Source of the DNA: Anaerolineae bacterium
GTDB taxonomy: Bacteria; Chloroflexota; Anaerolineae; Aggregatilineales; JAFGMM01
NCBI GenBank assembly: GCA_027494055.1
Contig: JAOSJO010000012.1
Coordinates: 806,001-870,000, forward strand
Direction of reading: 5' to 3'
Length of the DNA stretch: 64,000 nt
Positions 49,083-59,403 of this stretch are shown in pieces. The position numbers and the translations under genes were made by a program. Every line of letters starts with the position of its first letter. Within the stretch, counting starts at the first letter, position 1. The notes beneath the pieces are model-generated. The model did no database searches, was not told where the DNA came from, and saw nothing but the letters and a program-made list of their open reading frames with translations.

Positions 49083-50003
49083 TCACAGGTATGCACTGCG
49101 GCGCCGGGGAACTGGCGCCAGACTGTCTCCCACCGCCACATAGTATTCTGCGTCAGACCTGTCCGCGCGCGTCGTCCCCACACAATGATCGCTGTGGGTG
49201 TCGATGGCATACAGGGTAACACCCCCATGCCGCTTCGGCAGATCGGCAATGTCGCGCAGCCCTTCGCGGACAGCGTCCTGAACCGACATGCCCATTTCCA
49301 TATGGAGGACCGTGCTGCGCGCCAACCCCGTGCGGATGGCAAGCTCGCCCGTACCTGTGCACGCTGCCGCCCCAAACCGGTTATCGGCATAGAATCCTGC
49401 GCCCGCTATCGGTGTATCACCCAGCCGACCGGGGTGCTTCCACGCCCAGCCGCTCGTACTTGCCGCGATCGCGATGTCCCCGGCGCTATCTTGCGCCAGG
49501 TAGACTGTGGTTCCGCCGGCGCGTTGCGGGTCCTCGCTGTGCCACACTGCCTTGATGAGCGCTTCAGCGTCTTGCGAGAGCGCCCCGGCCTCCAGCCCGC
49601 ATCGATGGCACCACGCATACCATGCGTCGCGCGTGGCCTCGGTGAGAAGCATCGCGCGCTCCGCACCGATTGCGGCGGCAAAACACGCCGCGCCCTCACC
49701 AACGAGCAGCACGTGAGGCAGCCGGGTCATGACGGCGCGCGCCACACTGATCGGGTGCGCAAAGCCCCGCAGGCTGCCGACTGCGCCGCTATGCCGCGTG
49801 CGACCATCCATGATGCCCGCATCCAGTTCGACCTCACCCAGCATGTTTGGATAACCACCCAGCCCCACCGAGTGATCCTCGGCGTTGGCTTCAACGGCGC
49901 GGACCCCTTCTTCGACCGCATCAAGCGCAGACGCGCCGTTGCGCAGCGCTTCCCATGCGATGGCCGTGCCGCTGTTCCTCATATCTCCCGCGACCAGAAT
50001 CAT
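49083..50003 (-). CDS. isoaspartyl peptidase / L-asparaginase (Ntn hydrolase)
   Basis: 306 residues, usual for plant-type asparaginases and aspartylglucosaminidase relatives. The precursor should cleave itself before the nucleophile Thr165 (GG-TTVYLA); ASTSGWAWKHPGRLGDTP and AGAGFYADN are the substrate-site motifs that follow at the normal distance. The usual H-D/G before the Thr is replaced by Gly-Gly. It splits isoaspartyl dipeptides, asparagine or glycosyl-asparagine. The start is ATG 50003, eight bases after GGGAGGG. No signal peptide. It is divergent from a peptide importer, which fits uptake and cleavage of isoaspartyl or glycosylated peptides. Confidence 0.9.
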   Translation of the reverse strand: MILVAGDMRNSGTAIAWEALRNGASALDAVEEGVRAVEANAEDHSVGLGGYPNMLGEVELDAGIMDGRTRHSGAVGSLRGFAHPISVARAVMTRLPHVLLVGEGAACFAAAIGAERAMLLTEATRDAWYAWCHRCGLEAGALSQDAEALIKAVWHSEDPQRAGGTTVYLAQDSAGDIAIAASTSGWAWKHPGRLGDTPIAGAGFYADNRFGAAACTGTGELAIRTGLARSTVLHMEMGMSVQDAVREGLRDIADLPKRHGGVTLYAIDTHSDHCVGTTRADRSDAEYYVAVGDSLAPVPRRRSAYL

Positions 50004-50045
50004 GTGATGAACCCTCCCGGTGAGGCGCGCTTCGCACTGCCCGCG

Positions 50046-50074
50046 TTGACAGCAACTTGCACTTGATCTAATAT
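50046..50074 (+). promoter_or_regulatory. near-consensus sigma70 promoter of peptide importer
   Basis: TTGACA (50046-50051), 17 bases, TAATAT (50069-50074). It would start transcription near 50082 and read the permease gene from 50143. The -35 is only 43 bases from the divergent peptidase start, so the two genes may share control. Confidence 0.78.
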
Positions 50075-50142
50075 ACTCCCAATTCACCTCGACAGGTCAA
50101 AACGTCAGCATAGTCCCAGAGAGGGGCGGGGCGGCAGCAGTC

Positions 50143-51066
50143 ATGGCGCGGTATCTCATAGGCCGGGTGCTCGGCCTTATTGGTGTGCTGCTTGTCATCT
50201 CATTTATCACCTTCGTCCTGATGAAGGCGATCCCCGGCGGCCCCTATGATGAAATGCACATGCCCTTGACCGGCCCCCAGAAAGAAAACATTCTGCGGTC
50301 CTTCGGGCTGGATAAGCCCTTCCTTGAGCAGTATGTCCGTCTGCTGTGGAACTTCATTCGCTTCGACCTGGGTTATTCCTTCTCCAACCGCTCAGAGACA
50401 GTCAACGAATTCTTCGCGCGCGCCTGGCCGGTGAGCGCGCAGTTGGGCTTGATGACGATGGCGGTCGCCTTTCCAATAGGCATCGCGCTCGGATTCATCG
50501 CTGCACTCAGAGCGAACACGTGGGTTGACTACTTCGCCAGCACCATCGCCCTGACCGGCTTCGTGGTGCCTGGCTTCGTCATGGCCTTTCTGTTGATTCT
50601 CGTGTTCACAGTCCACCTCAAGTGGCTTCCCCTTTCAGGCTGGGACACGCCGTCCCATTGGGTGATGCCAGTGATTGCCAACGCGCTTGCGCCGATGGCG
50701 ATTGCAGCGCGCTACACCCGCGCGTCGCTGCTGGAAAACCTGCACGCCGACTACGTGCGCACGGCGCACGCAAAGGGTCTGCATTCGCGGCGGGTGTTGT
50801 TCGGGCACGTGGCGCGCAACGCGGTGATCCCGATTATCGCGGTGCTCACCCCGTTGTTCCCCATCCTCATCACCGGTTCGGTGTTCATCGAGCAGGTCTT
50901 CATTATCCCAGGCATTGGGCGCTACTTCGCGCTCAGTGTCATGCACCGCGACTACCCTATGATTATGGCAACCGTCCTGCTCCTGACCGCGTTGGTTGGC
51001 TTTGCCAATCTCGTCGCCGACGTGCTGTATACTATCGTCGATCCGCGCGTCCGCCTCACCCGGTAG
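50143..51066 (+). CDS. peptide ABC transporter permease, DppB/OppB type
   Basis: 307 residues with six helices. MARYLIGRVLGLIGVLLVIS and the early GGPYDEMHMP are typical of DppB-type subunits. The EAA-like coupling loop lies near RTAHAKGLHSRRVLFGHV, and the end reads LYTIVDPRVRLTR. The start is ATG 50143. The next permease follows after 6 bases. No ATPase genes are present in the window, so the DppD/DppF-type subunits must be elsewhere. The cargo is probably a short peptide or amino-acid conjugate, given the divergent isoaspartyl peptidase. Confidence 0.93.
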   Translation: MARYLIGRVLGLIGVLLVISFITFVLMKAIPGGPYDEMHMPLTGPQKENILRSFGLDKPFLEQYVRLLWNFIRFDLGYSFSNRSETVNEFFARAWPVSAQLGLMTMAVAFPIGIALGFIAALRANTWVDYFASTIALTGFVVPGFVMAFLLILVFTVHLKWLPLSGWDTPSHWVMPVIANALAPMAIAARYTRASLLENLHADYVRTAHAKGLHSRRVLFGHVARNAVIPIIAVLTPLFPILITGSVFIEQVFIIPGIGRYFALSVMHRDYPMIMATVLLLTALVGFANLVADVLYTIVDPRVRLTR

Positions 51067-51072
51067 GCACGT

Positions 51073-51969
51073 ATGGACCAGACACGCCACGTCGTCTCCA
51101 TCGAGAGTCCCGAACCAGGCATCAGGATGCGCTCCCCGCTTCGGTTTGCGCTGCGCCGGCTGGCGCAAAACAGGCTCGCCATCGTGGGTGCGGTTCTGTT
51201 CGCCGTCATGTTGATTGGCGCTTTTGGCGCGCCGTTCCTGGCGCCCTACAACTACGACGAACCCGACTTCACGTCCATCTGGTCCGCCCCATCCGGGACG
51301 CATCTCCTCGGCACCGACAAGGTTGGCCGGGACATCTACAGCCGCATCCTCTACGGGACCCGAAGCTCCCTGATTGTGGGGTTTCTGACGCTGGCCTTTG
51401 TGCTGGTCATCGGGGTTCTGCTCGGCGCGCTGGCGGGCATGATCGGTGGGATGGTGGATTACCTGATCATGCGCGTTGTGGACATCATGGCCTCCTTCCC
51501 GTCGCTGCTGTTTGCCATCCTGATCATGTCGATGTTGGGGGCGGGCATCGAGAAGGTGGTGATTGCGCTGGTTGTGCCGGGTTGGGTGAGCATCTGCCAG
51601 TTGACGCGCGCGCAGATTCTGTCGCTGCGCGAGCGTGATTACGTGCTCGCCAGCCAGAGCTTTGGCGCGAACAGCTTTTGGGTTATCCGCCAGCACATGG
51701 TTCCCAACGCCGCGCCGCCGCTGCTGGTCAATGCCACGCTGGCGATACCCTCGTACATCGTCGCCGAGGCCGGCCTGAGCTACCTCGGAATGGGCATTCT
51801 GCCGCCGACGCCGAGCCTGGGCCAGTTGGTGCTGGACGCCTCCATTTACATCATCCCGCACCCAAGTTACATCTTCTTCGCTGCCACTGCCCTTGCGCTG
51901 CTGATCCTCGCGATTGCCTTCGTCGGCGACGGGCTGCGCGAGGCCCTGGACCCGCACGCCCTCACATGA
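51073..51969 (+). CDS. peptide ABC transporter permease, DppC/OppC type
   Basis: 298 residues. The first helix region NRLAIVGAVLFAVMLIGAF is followed by HLLGTDKVGRDIYSRILYG, the OppC signature. The coupling loop is REDY-like (LRERDYVLASQSFGANSFW) and the C-terminus is VGDGLREALDPHA. No frameshift. It lies between the DppB-type gene (6 bases upstream) and the binding-protein gene. Confidence 0.94.
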   Translation: MDQTRHVVSIESPEPGIRMRSPLRFALRRLAQNRLAIVGAVLFAVMLIGAFGAPFLAPYNYDEPDFTSIWSAPSGTHLLGTDKVGRDIYSRILYGTRSSLIVGFLTLAFVLVIGVLLGALAGMIGGMVDYLIMRVVDIMASFPSLLFAILIMSMLGAGIEKVVIALVVPGWVSICQLTRAQILSLRERDYVLASQSFGANSFWVIRQHMVPNAAPPLLVNATLAIPSYIVAEAGLSYLGMGILPPTPSLGQLVLDASIYIIPHPSYIFFAATALALLILAIAFVGDGLREALDPHALT

Positions 51970-52063
51970 ACAGGCTTCGGGAAAGGAGACAGCCATTGCG
52001 CGATACCGCGTGAGACGATTTCCATGCGCCGCCAAGAACAGCTACAAGGCAGGAGAGGACAAG

Positions 52064-53802
52064 ATGGCTAGAAAACTGAGCCGCCGTGACTTTCTGAAGG
52101 CCAGTGGGACCGGCGTCGCGGCGTCCGTGTTCGGTCCTTACGTGATCCGCAGGCCGGGAGCGAACGTCCGGCGGCAGGCAATCGTCAACACGCTCGGCGT
52201 GACCTTGCCAGATGATGCCGCACCGCTGGAGATGCAGAATCTCTACATGCACGACCCCGTGACCAACATCCTCACCTTCGACTGGTTCCGCAGCAATTAC
52301 CGCCTGGGGCCGGGCAACCTGTTCATCCAGGAGCCCCTGGTGCGCGTGGATCAGAACCTTCTCCCACTCCCCGCCGGCGCGGAGTCGTGGAGCGTGTCGG
52401 AGGATCACCTGACCTGGACGTTCAACATCCGCAGGGGTTGGAGTGGAGCGACGGCAAGCCGTACACCGCGCACGACTGGGTGTACTCGTTCCGACTGGGC
52501 GCAAACCCTGAAACCGGTTACGACTTCGCCTGGTACTACGGCATGGCGATCAAGAACTGGAATGCCTGCAACGCCGGCGAGGTGCCGCTGGAGGAATTGG
52601 GCGTCGCCGCCCCAGACGACTACACGCTCCAAATCACCACCGACGTCCCCAGGCCGTGGGTCCCGAACTGGGTTGGGTTTGCCATGCCCGGACCGATGCA
52701 GGCCGAGGAGCAGTACGGCCCCGACTGGTCGCTCGACCCGGCGACCTTCGTCTCCAGCGGCCCGTACATGCTCGGCGATTTCGTGATGGACCAGCGCGCC
52801 GTCTTCGTCATCAACCCCAACTACAAGGGCGACCCGAAGCCCATGCTCGAACGGATCGAGTTCAACCCGGTGGCGCAGGGCCTGATGATCCCCTCATACC
52901 TCCAGGGGCGGCCCAACCTGGTCGGGCAGAACTGGCCGTTGGAAGCGCCTGACGTCGAGACCGCGCTGGCTGACCCGACGCTCGCCGACCAACTGCATCC
53001 CTACGGCCACTTCCAGACCTACTACGTGGGCATGAATACCTACGAGGCGCCGTTCAATAACCTCAAGCTGCGCCAGGCGATCACGCACGCCATCGACCGC
53101 GATACGCTGGCGAACGCCGTGCTCCCCAACCAGGTCATGCCCGCCTACACCATGCTCATGAAGGGCTTCCCCGGCGAGCACGTGGACCAGCTCAAAGACT
53201 ATCAGAAGTACGACCCCGAATTGGCGAAGGAGTTGATCGCCGAGGCGGGCTACCCGAACGGCGAGGGCTTGCCACCGCTGGAGATGTGGGTCCGTGGCAC
53301 AGGCGCGCAGGTCCCGGCGATCTACCTGACTGGCGCAGAGGCGGTCGCAGCCATGCTGGCGCAGAACCTCGGCCTGAATATCGCGGTCAGGCCCACCGAG
53401 ATCAAGACCTTCAACGACGAACTCAACAGCCACCGCCTGCCCTTCTACTTCATCCCCTACCAGTTCGACTTCCTCGATGCCAGCAACATGCTCGGCATCT
53501 GGCGCTCCACAGGCCGACATGCCTGGCAGAGTGAGAAATTCGAGGACCTCATCGACCAGGCCGACGCCGAGTTTGACGATCAGGAGAAACGTGGCGACCT
53601 CTTCTACCAGGCCGAGCAGACCCTGCTAGAGGATGCACCCGCCGCGTTCGTCTTCCATCCACTGCTCTACCACATGTGGAAACCCTACGTGGTTGGCGCC
53701 GACCTTGAGCAAAACGCCGCTGGCTTCCAGGCGGTGGTGTACCTGAACACCAGCTTCCACCGCACCGTGTACATCAACAACCTCATCGAGCAAGGGCTGT
53801 AA
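52064..53802 (+). CDS. peptide ABC transporter substrate-binding protein (SBP family 5), Tat signal; one frameshift
   Basis: About 579 residues. The start is ATG 52064 behind AGGAGAGG; the twin-arginine signal is LSRRDFLKASGTGVAAS. Family 5 landmarks: LSVSEDHLTWTF-type segment (SVSEDHLTWTFNIR), GLEWSDGKPYTAHDWVYSF, GPYMLGDF, and NLKLRQAITHAIDRDTLA. A base is missing near 52435, inside the segment between NIR and EWSDGK. It is last in the importer unit and followed by two hairpins. It would bind peptides or similar ligands outside the membrane. The ligand is not defined. Confidence 0.92.
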
Positions 53803-53821
53803 CGCCGCTACCAGACAAGCG

Positions 53822-53878
53822 CAGGGGCAGGTCCCGGACCTGCCCCTGCCAGTAGGGGCCGGACACGCCTTCCGGCCC
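53822..53878. terminator. double-hairpin terminator after peptide importer
   Basis: CAGGGGCAGGTCC (53822-53834) pairs perfectly with GGACCTGCCCCTG (53836-53848). A second hairpin, GGGCCGGA (53856-53863) with TCCGGCCC (53871-53878), follows and is trailed by a T-rich TTGTTCTT. It lies between convergent genes. Confidence 0.75.
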
Positions 53879-53966
53879 TTGTTCTTCCGGCAATTGCCGC
53901 CGAGCAAAAATGGCGACCTTCTCCCTCACAGCGGCGTGGACGGCACCGCCACGATCAGCGCAAGGC

Positions 53967-55084
53967 CTATTCGGCGACGATGAACGGCGTTACCGAGAAA
54001 CTGCGCGCCCAGCGTCCGTACTCAAGTGACGTGACGCCACTGCGCTCGGTGCCGGTGTAGCTCTCCTCACCCTCCAGAATGGTGACGTTCAGTATGCCGC
54101 CGGCCTCTGTGAGCAGACCGGCGTGGCGCGCGGCGGTGCACACACTGGAGTCATCGGTGTAGATGTCCGTTCCCCACACGGCGTTTGTGCAGCCGGCCGG
54201 GCAGATGACGGTCAGGATGGCGCCCGCCTCGCCAACGATCGCTTGAGCGGTGGTCCAGCATCCATAGACGGGGATCGTCTCTTCGTCAGGAGTGTCGGCA
54301 GGCGCAACCGAGAAGCTGCGCGCCCACCCCTCGTAATCCGAAGAGCGGACGTCATTGCGCTCCGAGCCGGTGTAGCTCTCCTCGCCCTCAAGAATGGTGA
54401 CGGCGACTACGGCCCCCTGCTCCTCCATGATGCCCGCGTGTTGGGCGGCAACACACACGCGGGAGTCATCCGTGTAGACGTCCGTCCCCAGAGACTGCCC
54501 GAACACCCCGGCGGGCACGCGCCAACCAGAGTCGTGCCTGGCTCGCCGGCGATGTCCTCGCCAGCGGCGTCGCAATCGAAGAGCACCAGCAGTTCCTCCG
54601 CCGGTGCGACTGAGAAGCTGCGGTCCCAGCTCCCGTAATCCCATGACTCAACGCCATTCTGGACGGAGCCGGTGTACGTCTCCTGGCCCTCAACGACCGT
54701 GACGGTGACGAAACCGCCCGTTTCGGCGATCACGCCCGCGTGGCGGGCAGCGGTGCACACGCTGGAGTCGTCGGTGTACACGTCGGTCCCCCACAGGGAC
54801 TCCGCGCACCCCGCCGAACAGAAGACGGTCTGCATGGCGCCGGCCTCGCCGCTGATGCGCCGGGCTGTGTCTTCGCAGCCAAACAGGGGTGCAGCGCCGG
54901 CGGGTGTTTCCTCTTCCGGTGGGGCGATGGGTGTTTCCTGTGCGACGGTGGCGCTCACGAATGCGAGCGACAGGATCAGCCCCAGGACGAGCGCCGCGGT
55001 GCGCCCGGGGCGCAGGTCGATACGGTCGAGGCGCAGGACAGACCGGAGCTGACGACAACGGTTGGACAAAGCGCGCGTGGGCAT
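53967..55084 (-). CDS. exported protein with three LCCL domains; one frameshift
   Basis: About 372 residues. A signal or anchor helix (AALVLGLILSLAFVSATVAQ) is followed by an acidic linker and three LCCL-type repeats. Each has a CP.GC or similar cysteine pair, then LWGTDVYTDDSSVCTAARHAG (one or two changes between copies), a G-rich turn, YTGS or YTGT, and WxRSFSV. LCCL domains (Limulus factor C, Coch-5b2, Lgl1) are best known from animal extracellular proteins, where they bind lipopolysaccharide or other ligands. A slip near 54497, in the second repeat, breaks the frame. The start is ATG 55084, six bases after GGAGG. No neighbour suggests a pathway. Confidence 0.85.
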
Positions 55085-55490
55085 TGATCACCTCCAAATG
55101 CCATGCCGCACAAGCCAAAGAGCGCATCCGGTGGATGCACTTCTAAGCATATGTGAATCGACCGCTTTAGGCAACGGGGGTACGTGCGGAGCACGGTTGA
55201 TCGCGCATGTGGTCAACGGCGATCCCGGATAGCGCAATATTTCACAATCTTGACAGCGGGATGTCACAGTCTTATAGTTTTTCTATCCTATTTATCGGCA
55301 ATTCCGACTGGAAGATCGTGTTGTCGATTTGCTGCGTTTCCTTCATTCTGCATAACGGACACAGGCGGCGAGGGACAACACCCGTTGTGGGGGCGCGAAA
55401 TGCGACGCGCACGGTGGCAGACCATGCTGCGGCGGCCCACGTCCTTCGTGATGGCGCGCTTGCTGACTGAACATCAAGGGAGATAACGAA
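55085..55490 (+). other. intergenic region with long desaturase leader
   Basis: 406 bases. It carries the LCCL gene ribosome site on the minus strand and the desaturase promoter at 55250. From there to ATG 55491 the leader is about 205 bases long with no convincing coding sequence. An open frame inside it lacks a good start and family resemblance. Confidence 0.4.
55250..55278 (+). promoter_or_regulatory. consensus-like sigma70 promoter of desaturase
   Basis: TTGACA (55250-55255) and TATAGT (55273-55278) with a 17-base spacer. It is one of the best promoters in the window and predicts a start near 55285 and a long untranslated leader. Confidence 0.75.
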
Positions 55491-56637
55491 ATGGAATACG
55501 AACCGCTCGCTGAGGTACGAAAAACGCTCCGGGTCGACTGGTACCGCAGCCCCATCGAACACGCAAGGCTCCGCGAGCTTTCGAAACGAAGCGACCTGCA
55601 GGGATGGCTTCAGGCCGGGGGACACCTCGCCTTGTTCGCGCTCACAGGCACGCTGGTGTATCTCTTCTGGTCGCAGCAAATCTGGCTCGCATTCGCCATT
55701 GCGCTTTTTCGCGCATGGGACAGTCGCCAGCTTTTTCGTAGGCGTGGCCCCGCACGAACTCGGTCACGGCACCGTGTTTCGCACAAAGCGGCTGAACAAG
55801 TTCTTCATGTATCTGTTCAGCCTCTTGAGCTGGTGGGATCCCTTCGACTATGCCAGCAGCCATACCTATCACCACCGCTACACGCTGCATCCTGAGGGGG
55901 ATCGCGAGGTCCTGCTGCCGCTGGAGCCGACGGTGGGATCGACCTTTCTGCTCCAGATGTTTACGGTGAATCTGCTCACCCAGCCGGGACGCGCCTTTGG
56001 CAAGGGTGGGCTTATCTCAACGGTTGTCTGGACGATCAGGGGAGCCTTTGGCGCAGTCGGTTCCGCTGAAGCCCCGATCAACGAATGGATAGAGGCCCTG
56101 CACACCGACCAGCCCGAAGAGCATCGCAAGTCGATCTGGTGGTCACGCATTCTGCTGCTGTTTCACGGGTCGATCGTGCTGCTTGGCATCGCGACTGGCC
56201 TGTGGGTCCTGCCGCTGATCTTCACTGTTGCCCCGTTCATCGGAAACTGGGCGGCCTACTTTGTCGGTCTGCCGCAGCACTGCGGCCTGCGTGACAACGT
56301 CCCTGATTTTCGCAAGTGCGTGCGCTCGATGGCCCTCAATCCCCTGGCGGAGTTTCTCTACTGGCGCATGAACTGGCACACCGAGCACCACATGTACGCC
56401 GGCGTCCCCTGCTACAACCTCAAGAAGCTGTACCGGGAGATCGCCCATGACATGCCAGAGCCGCGCACGCTTCTGGGCGCATGGCGGGAGATGCGCGAGA
56501 CCTGGCGGCGACAGAAGATCGACCCGAGCTACCAGTTCGACACGCCGCTGCCGCCAACCGCGCGAAGCGCCCGGACCGACACGCCGGACGAACTGGAGCG
56601 CTCCATTGGCGAGTTGGCCCCCAGGGGCCTGAGTTGA
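55491..56637 (+). CDS. fatty acid desaturase; one frameshift
   Basis: About 382 residues. An integral-membrane di-iron enzyme that puts a double bond into acyl chains. The three histidine boxes are HELGH (about residue 86), HTYHH (about 121) and HTEHH (about 300). Membrane segments include GHLALFALTGTLVYLF and ILLLFHGSIVLLGIATGLW. The frame slips at the T-run near 55712; the true read is LRFFAHGTVASFFVGVAPHELGH. The start is ATG 55491 after AGGGAG. It stands alone with its own strong promoter. Control by temperature is common for such genes but not shown here. Confidence 0.9.
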
Positions 56638-56749
56638 GTCAAGCGCTCAGTGGCGGGAATCAACGTGCACAGGGGGGACGCAGAGACGCAGACCGATAGC
56701 GTTCGGGGCAGAGTCGCCACTGCGGCCTGCCTGCACTGCAACCCCGGCA

Positions 56750-57614
56750 TCAGCTCAGAACCGCGCGCGTGAATCGCAGCGCCCTGCGCGCCTCTTCGTC
56801 CAGGTCGAGGCCCGCGCTCAGGTCGCGAAAGACCTTGATGTCGCGCCCAACCTCCCCGCCGGGCATCAGGAACGGCTCCATGACCACATGGCCCTGATAA
56901 CCGATCTGGCGCAGGGCCGCGCCGGAGTTCCACCCAGGGAATGTGGCCGTACCCCGGCGGCTTGCGGTTGTTTTCGCCGATGTGGACGTGCCCCAGCCTG
57001 TCGCCCGCCTTCTGGACCGCCTCGCCAACCGAGTCTTCCTCGATGTTCATGTGGAACGTGTCGAGCAGAATCCGCGCGTTCGGGCTTTCCACTGCGGCGA
57101 CGTAGGCAAGGGCCTCGTCCACCGTGTTCATGATGAACTGCTCGAAGCGATTGACCACCTCCATGTTGAGGATCACGTCATTGTCCTCGGCGGTCTTGAT
57201 CGCTTCTCTCATGCTGGCGACACTGCGCGCGACGTAGGGTCGTTTGTCAGTCTCGCCGGCGGGCATGGTCCCCGGCCACGCGCCGTACAGGATGCCGCCA
57301 ACGATGCCCCCGCCCATTTCGCCGACGGCTTCGGCCATCGTCTTCAGGAAGGCAATCCCGGCTTCTCTGGTGGCCCTGTCTTCGGAAGCGATGTCATACT
57401 TGGGCGGCAGACCCACACAGTGTGTCAGGATGATGTCCCTGTCGGCTGCGTGCGCCTTCAGGCTGCGGCGCGCGCTGGGCGACAGACGGGCGACGGTGCC
57501 GGCGTTGACTTCCAGAATGTCGAAGCCCAGAACGGCGACCTTGTCGATGAACGGGTGGAAGTCTGCATCCCAATCGTGCAGCCAGTAGGCATAGTAGATG
57601 CCGATTTTGTTCAT
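56750..57614 (-). CDS. D-tagatose/D-psicose 3-epimerase family; one frameshift
   Basis: 287 residues after removing one surplus C near 56935. The TIM-barrel protein opens MNKIGIYYAYWLHDWDADF, as in ketose 3-epimerases. The metal and catalytic residues known from Pseudomonas cichorii D-tagatose 3-epimerase fall at the same numbers: Glu152 (MEVVNRFE), Asp185 (LLDTFHMN), His211 (HVHIGENNR) and Glu246 (VVMEPF). It interconverts ketoses at C3, for example fructose and psicose or related pentuloses. The start is ATG 57614. It is last in a unit with an FGGY kinase and a ribose-type importer, so it probably feeds an epimerised ketose to the kinase. Confidence 0.9.
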
Positions 57615-57627
57615 GCGTCCCCTACCT

Positions 57628-59185
57628 CTATGGGGTTTCAGGCTCCGGGAGGGCGGCGAGGGCGTCAAACACCGGCTTGGTGACGGCAAACAGGTTGATG
57701 TACTCCCTCACCAGCGGCTGATACAGCGCGTGCTGCGCCATGTCCGGTTCGACGCGGTCTGTCGTCTGCGTGAAGCGCCGCGCCGTCGCCGCCATATCGT
57801 CGAACACCCCGACCGCGTACCCCGCCAGGATCGCCGAGCCGAGCACGGAGAACTCCTCCCGGTTGAGGTTCACGTAGGGCACGCCCAGGATGTCGGCCTT
57901 GATCTGATTGAGCAGCCGGCTGCGCGCGCCGCCGCCGATCACGCGCGTTTCATGGAAATCCAGGTCGGGCAGCAGGCCGCGCACGATGCTCAGGTAGTAG
58001 GCGTACTCGTAGCCGATGCCCTCCAGCATCGCGCGGTACAGGTGCGCCTTGGTGTGGGACCAGTTCAGGCCGATGAACAGGCCGCGCGTGTTGGGGTCGC
58101 CAGGGCAGACGCGACCGCCCAGGTGCGGCAGGAACAGCAGCTTGTTCGAACCTGCCGGCACGGCGGCGGCCATCCGGTCGAGCACCTGGTAGATGTTCTC
58201 GCCGGCGGCTTCGGCCTCAGCCTTTTCGTGAGCAGCCATCTCATCGCGGAACCAGCGCAGGTTCAGCCCGCCGCCGTTGATATAGCCCAGCGTGTAGTAC
58301 AGATCGGGGACGGGCAGGTGCGCGGTGAACAGCGTGCGGTGGGCCTGGTCCGTCACGAAGCGGTCCACGCACACCGAAAAAGACCGAGGCGGTACCGGCG
58401 ACGTCGAACACCAAGCCAGGGCTGACCATCGCCGCGCCCAGCATCCCCGCCGCCTGGTCCCCACAGCCGGCGGCAATCGGCGTGCCGGCCTTCAACCCGG
58501 AGGCCGCCGCGGCCTCTGCGGTCACGCGCCCGATCACGTCCCAGGAATTCACGATCCTGGGCAGTTTGTTTCGGTCCACGCCGAACAGCCCCAGCAGCTC
58601 ATCCGACCACGCGCCGGCCTCCGTGTCGCTGAAGCAGGAGAAGTGCAGGTAGGTCAGGTCAACAAATGCTTCCTCGCCACGCAGGCCCGCCATACGCCCG
58701 GCGACGTACCCGCCGGGTTGGACGAACCTGGCAATCCGGCGGAACACATCGGGGCGCTCGTGCATCCACCACAGGATTTTCGCGCCGTGAGAGATGGTCG
58801 GCGGGCCGCCGGTCAGGGCGATGATCTGCTGCTCGTGCGCCTTGAGGCGGGTGATGTAGGGTCCGCAGCGGGCGTCCAGCCACGAGTCATACCCCGTCGG
58901 CGTGTCCCAGTCGGGTCCAACGCTGCCGATCCCGGCCATCTGCCCATCGAACGCAATCCCGGCCACCTGTGACGGGTCGATGCCGCTCTGCGCCACACAC
59001 GCCCCGATGGTGCGCAGCGCCGCCCCATAGATGTCGTCCATGTCCTGCTCGACCCAGCCCGGCTTTGGGTAGTAGAGCTTCGATTCCTCGTAGGCCTCGG
59101 CGACGAGATTGCCGTCGGCGTCGACGATCCCTGCCTTCGTCCCCATGGTTCCGAGGTCAACGCCGATGAGGTAGGTCTTTGCCAT
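57628..59185 (-). CDS. FGGY-family carbohydrate kinase (xylulokinase-like); one frameshift
   Basis: About 519 residues. It starts MAKTYLIGVDLGTMGTKAG (ATP-binding fold), at ATG 59185 eight bases after AGGAG. GIAFDGQMAGI and a cGCGDQAAGMLG region follow, and the C-terminal half has GGGARSRLLNQIKADILG and EEFSVLGSAILAG. The frame slips near 58378, after DVAGTASVFF. It phosphorylates a ketose or polyol with ATP. In the unit with an SDR dehydrogenase and a 3-epimerase, the likely substrate is a ketopentose or ketohexose. It ends 13 bases before the epimerase start. Confidence 0.9.
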
Positions 59186-59403
59186 CGCGCTCACTCCTGT
59201 ATCGGGGGTGGCAAGACGCACTTACTGCCCGCACGTTCGCTTTGCCTGGGCAAGAAGCAGTCAATCGAGAGCAACAGGCAACCCGCCCGCTCAAGCCGGC
59301 GGCCAATCGCAGGACAAATCGCCAGGATCACGGTTCTGCCCGCGCCTTCAGTCGCGGGGACCAGAGCGTGAACCTCTCGCATGCAGACGCCTCAACCCAG
59401 GCA
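59186..59403 (-). other. spacer between importer permease and kinase gene
   Basis: 218 bases between the permease stop and the kinase start, with AGGAG at the kinase end. It is the largest gap in this unit. A hairpin-rich end of the permease gene or a second promoter is possible, but nothing clear was identified. Confidence 0.3.

Noticed and set aside
50635-52035. 466-codon minus-strand open frame opposite the peptide permeases
   Set aside because: Low-complexity His/Gln/Asp-rich translation, antisense to two well-supported permease genes.
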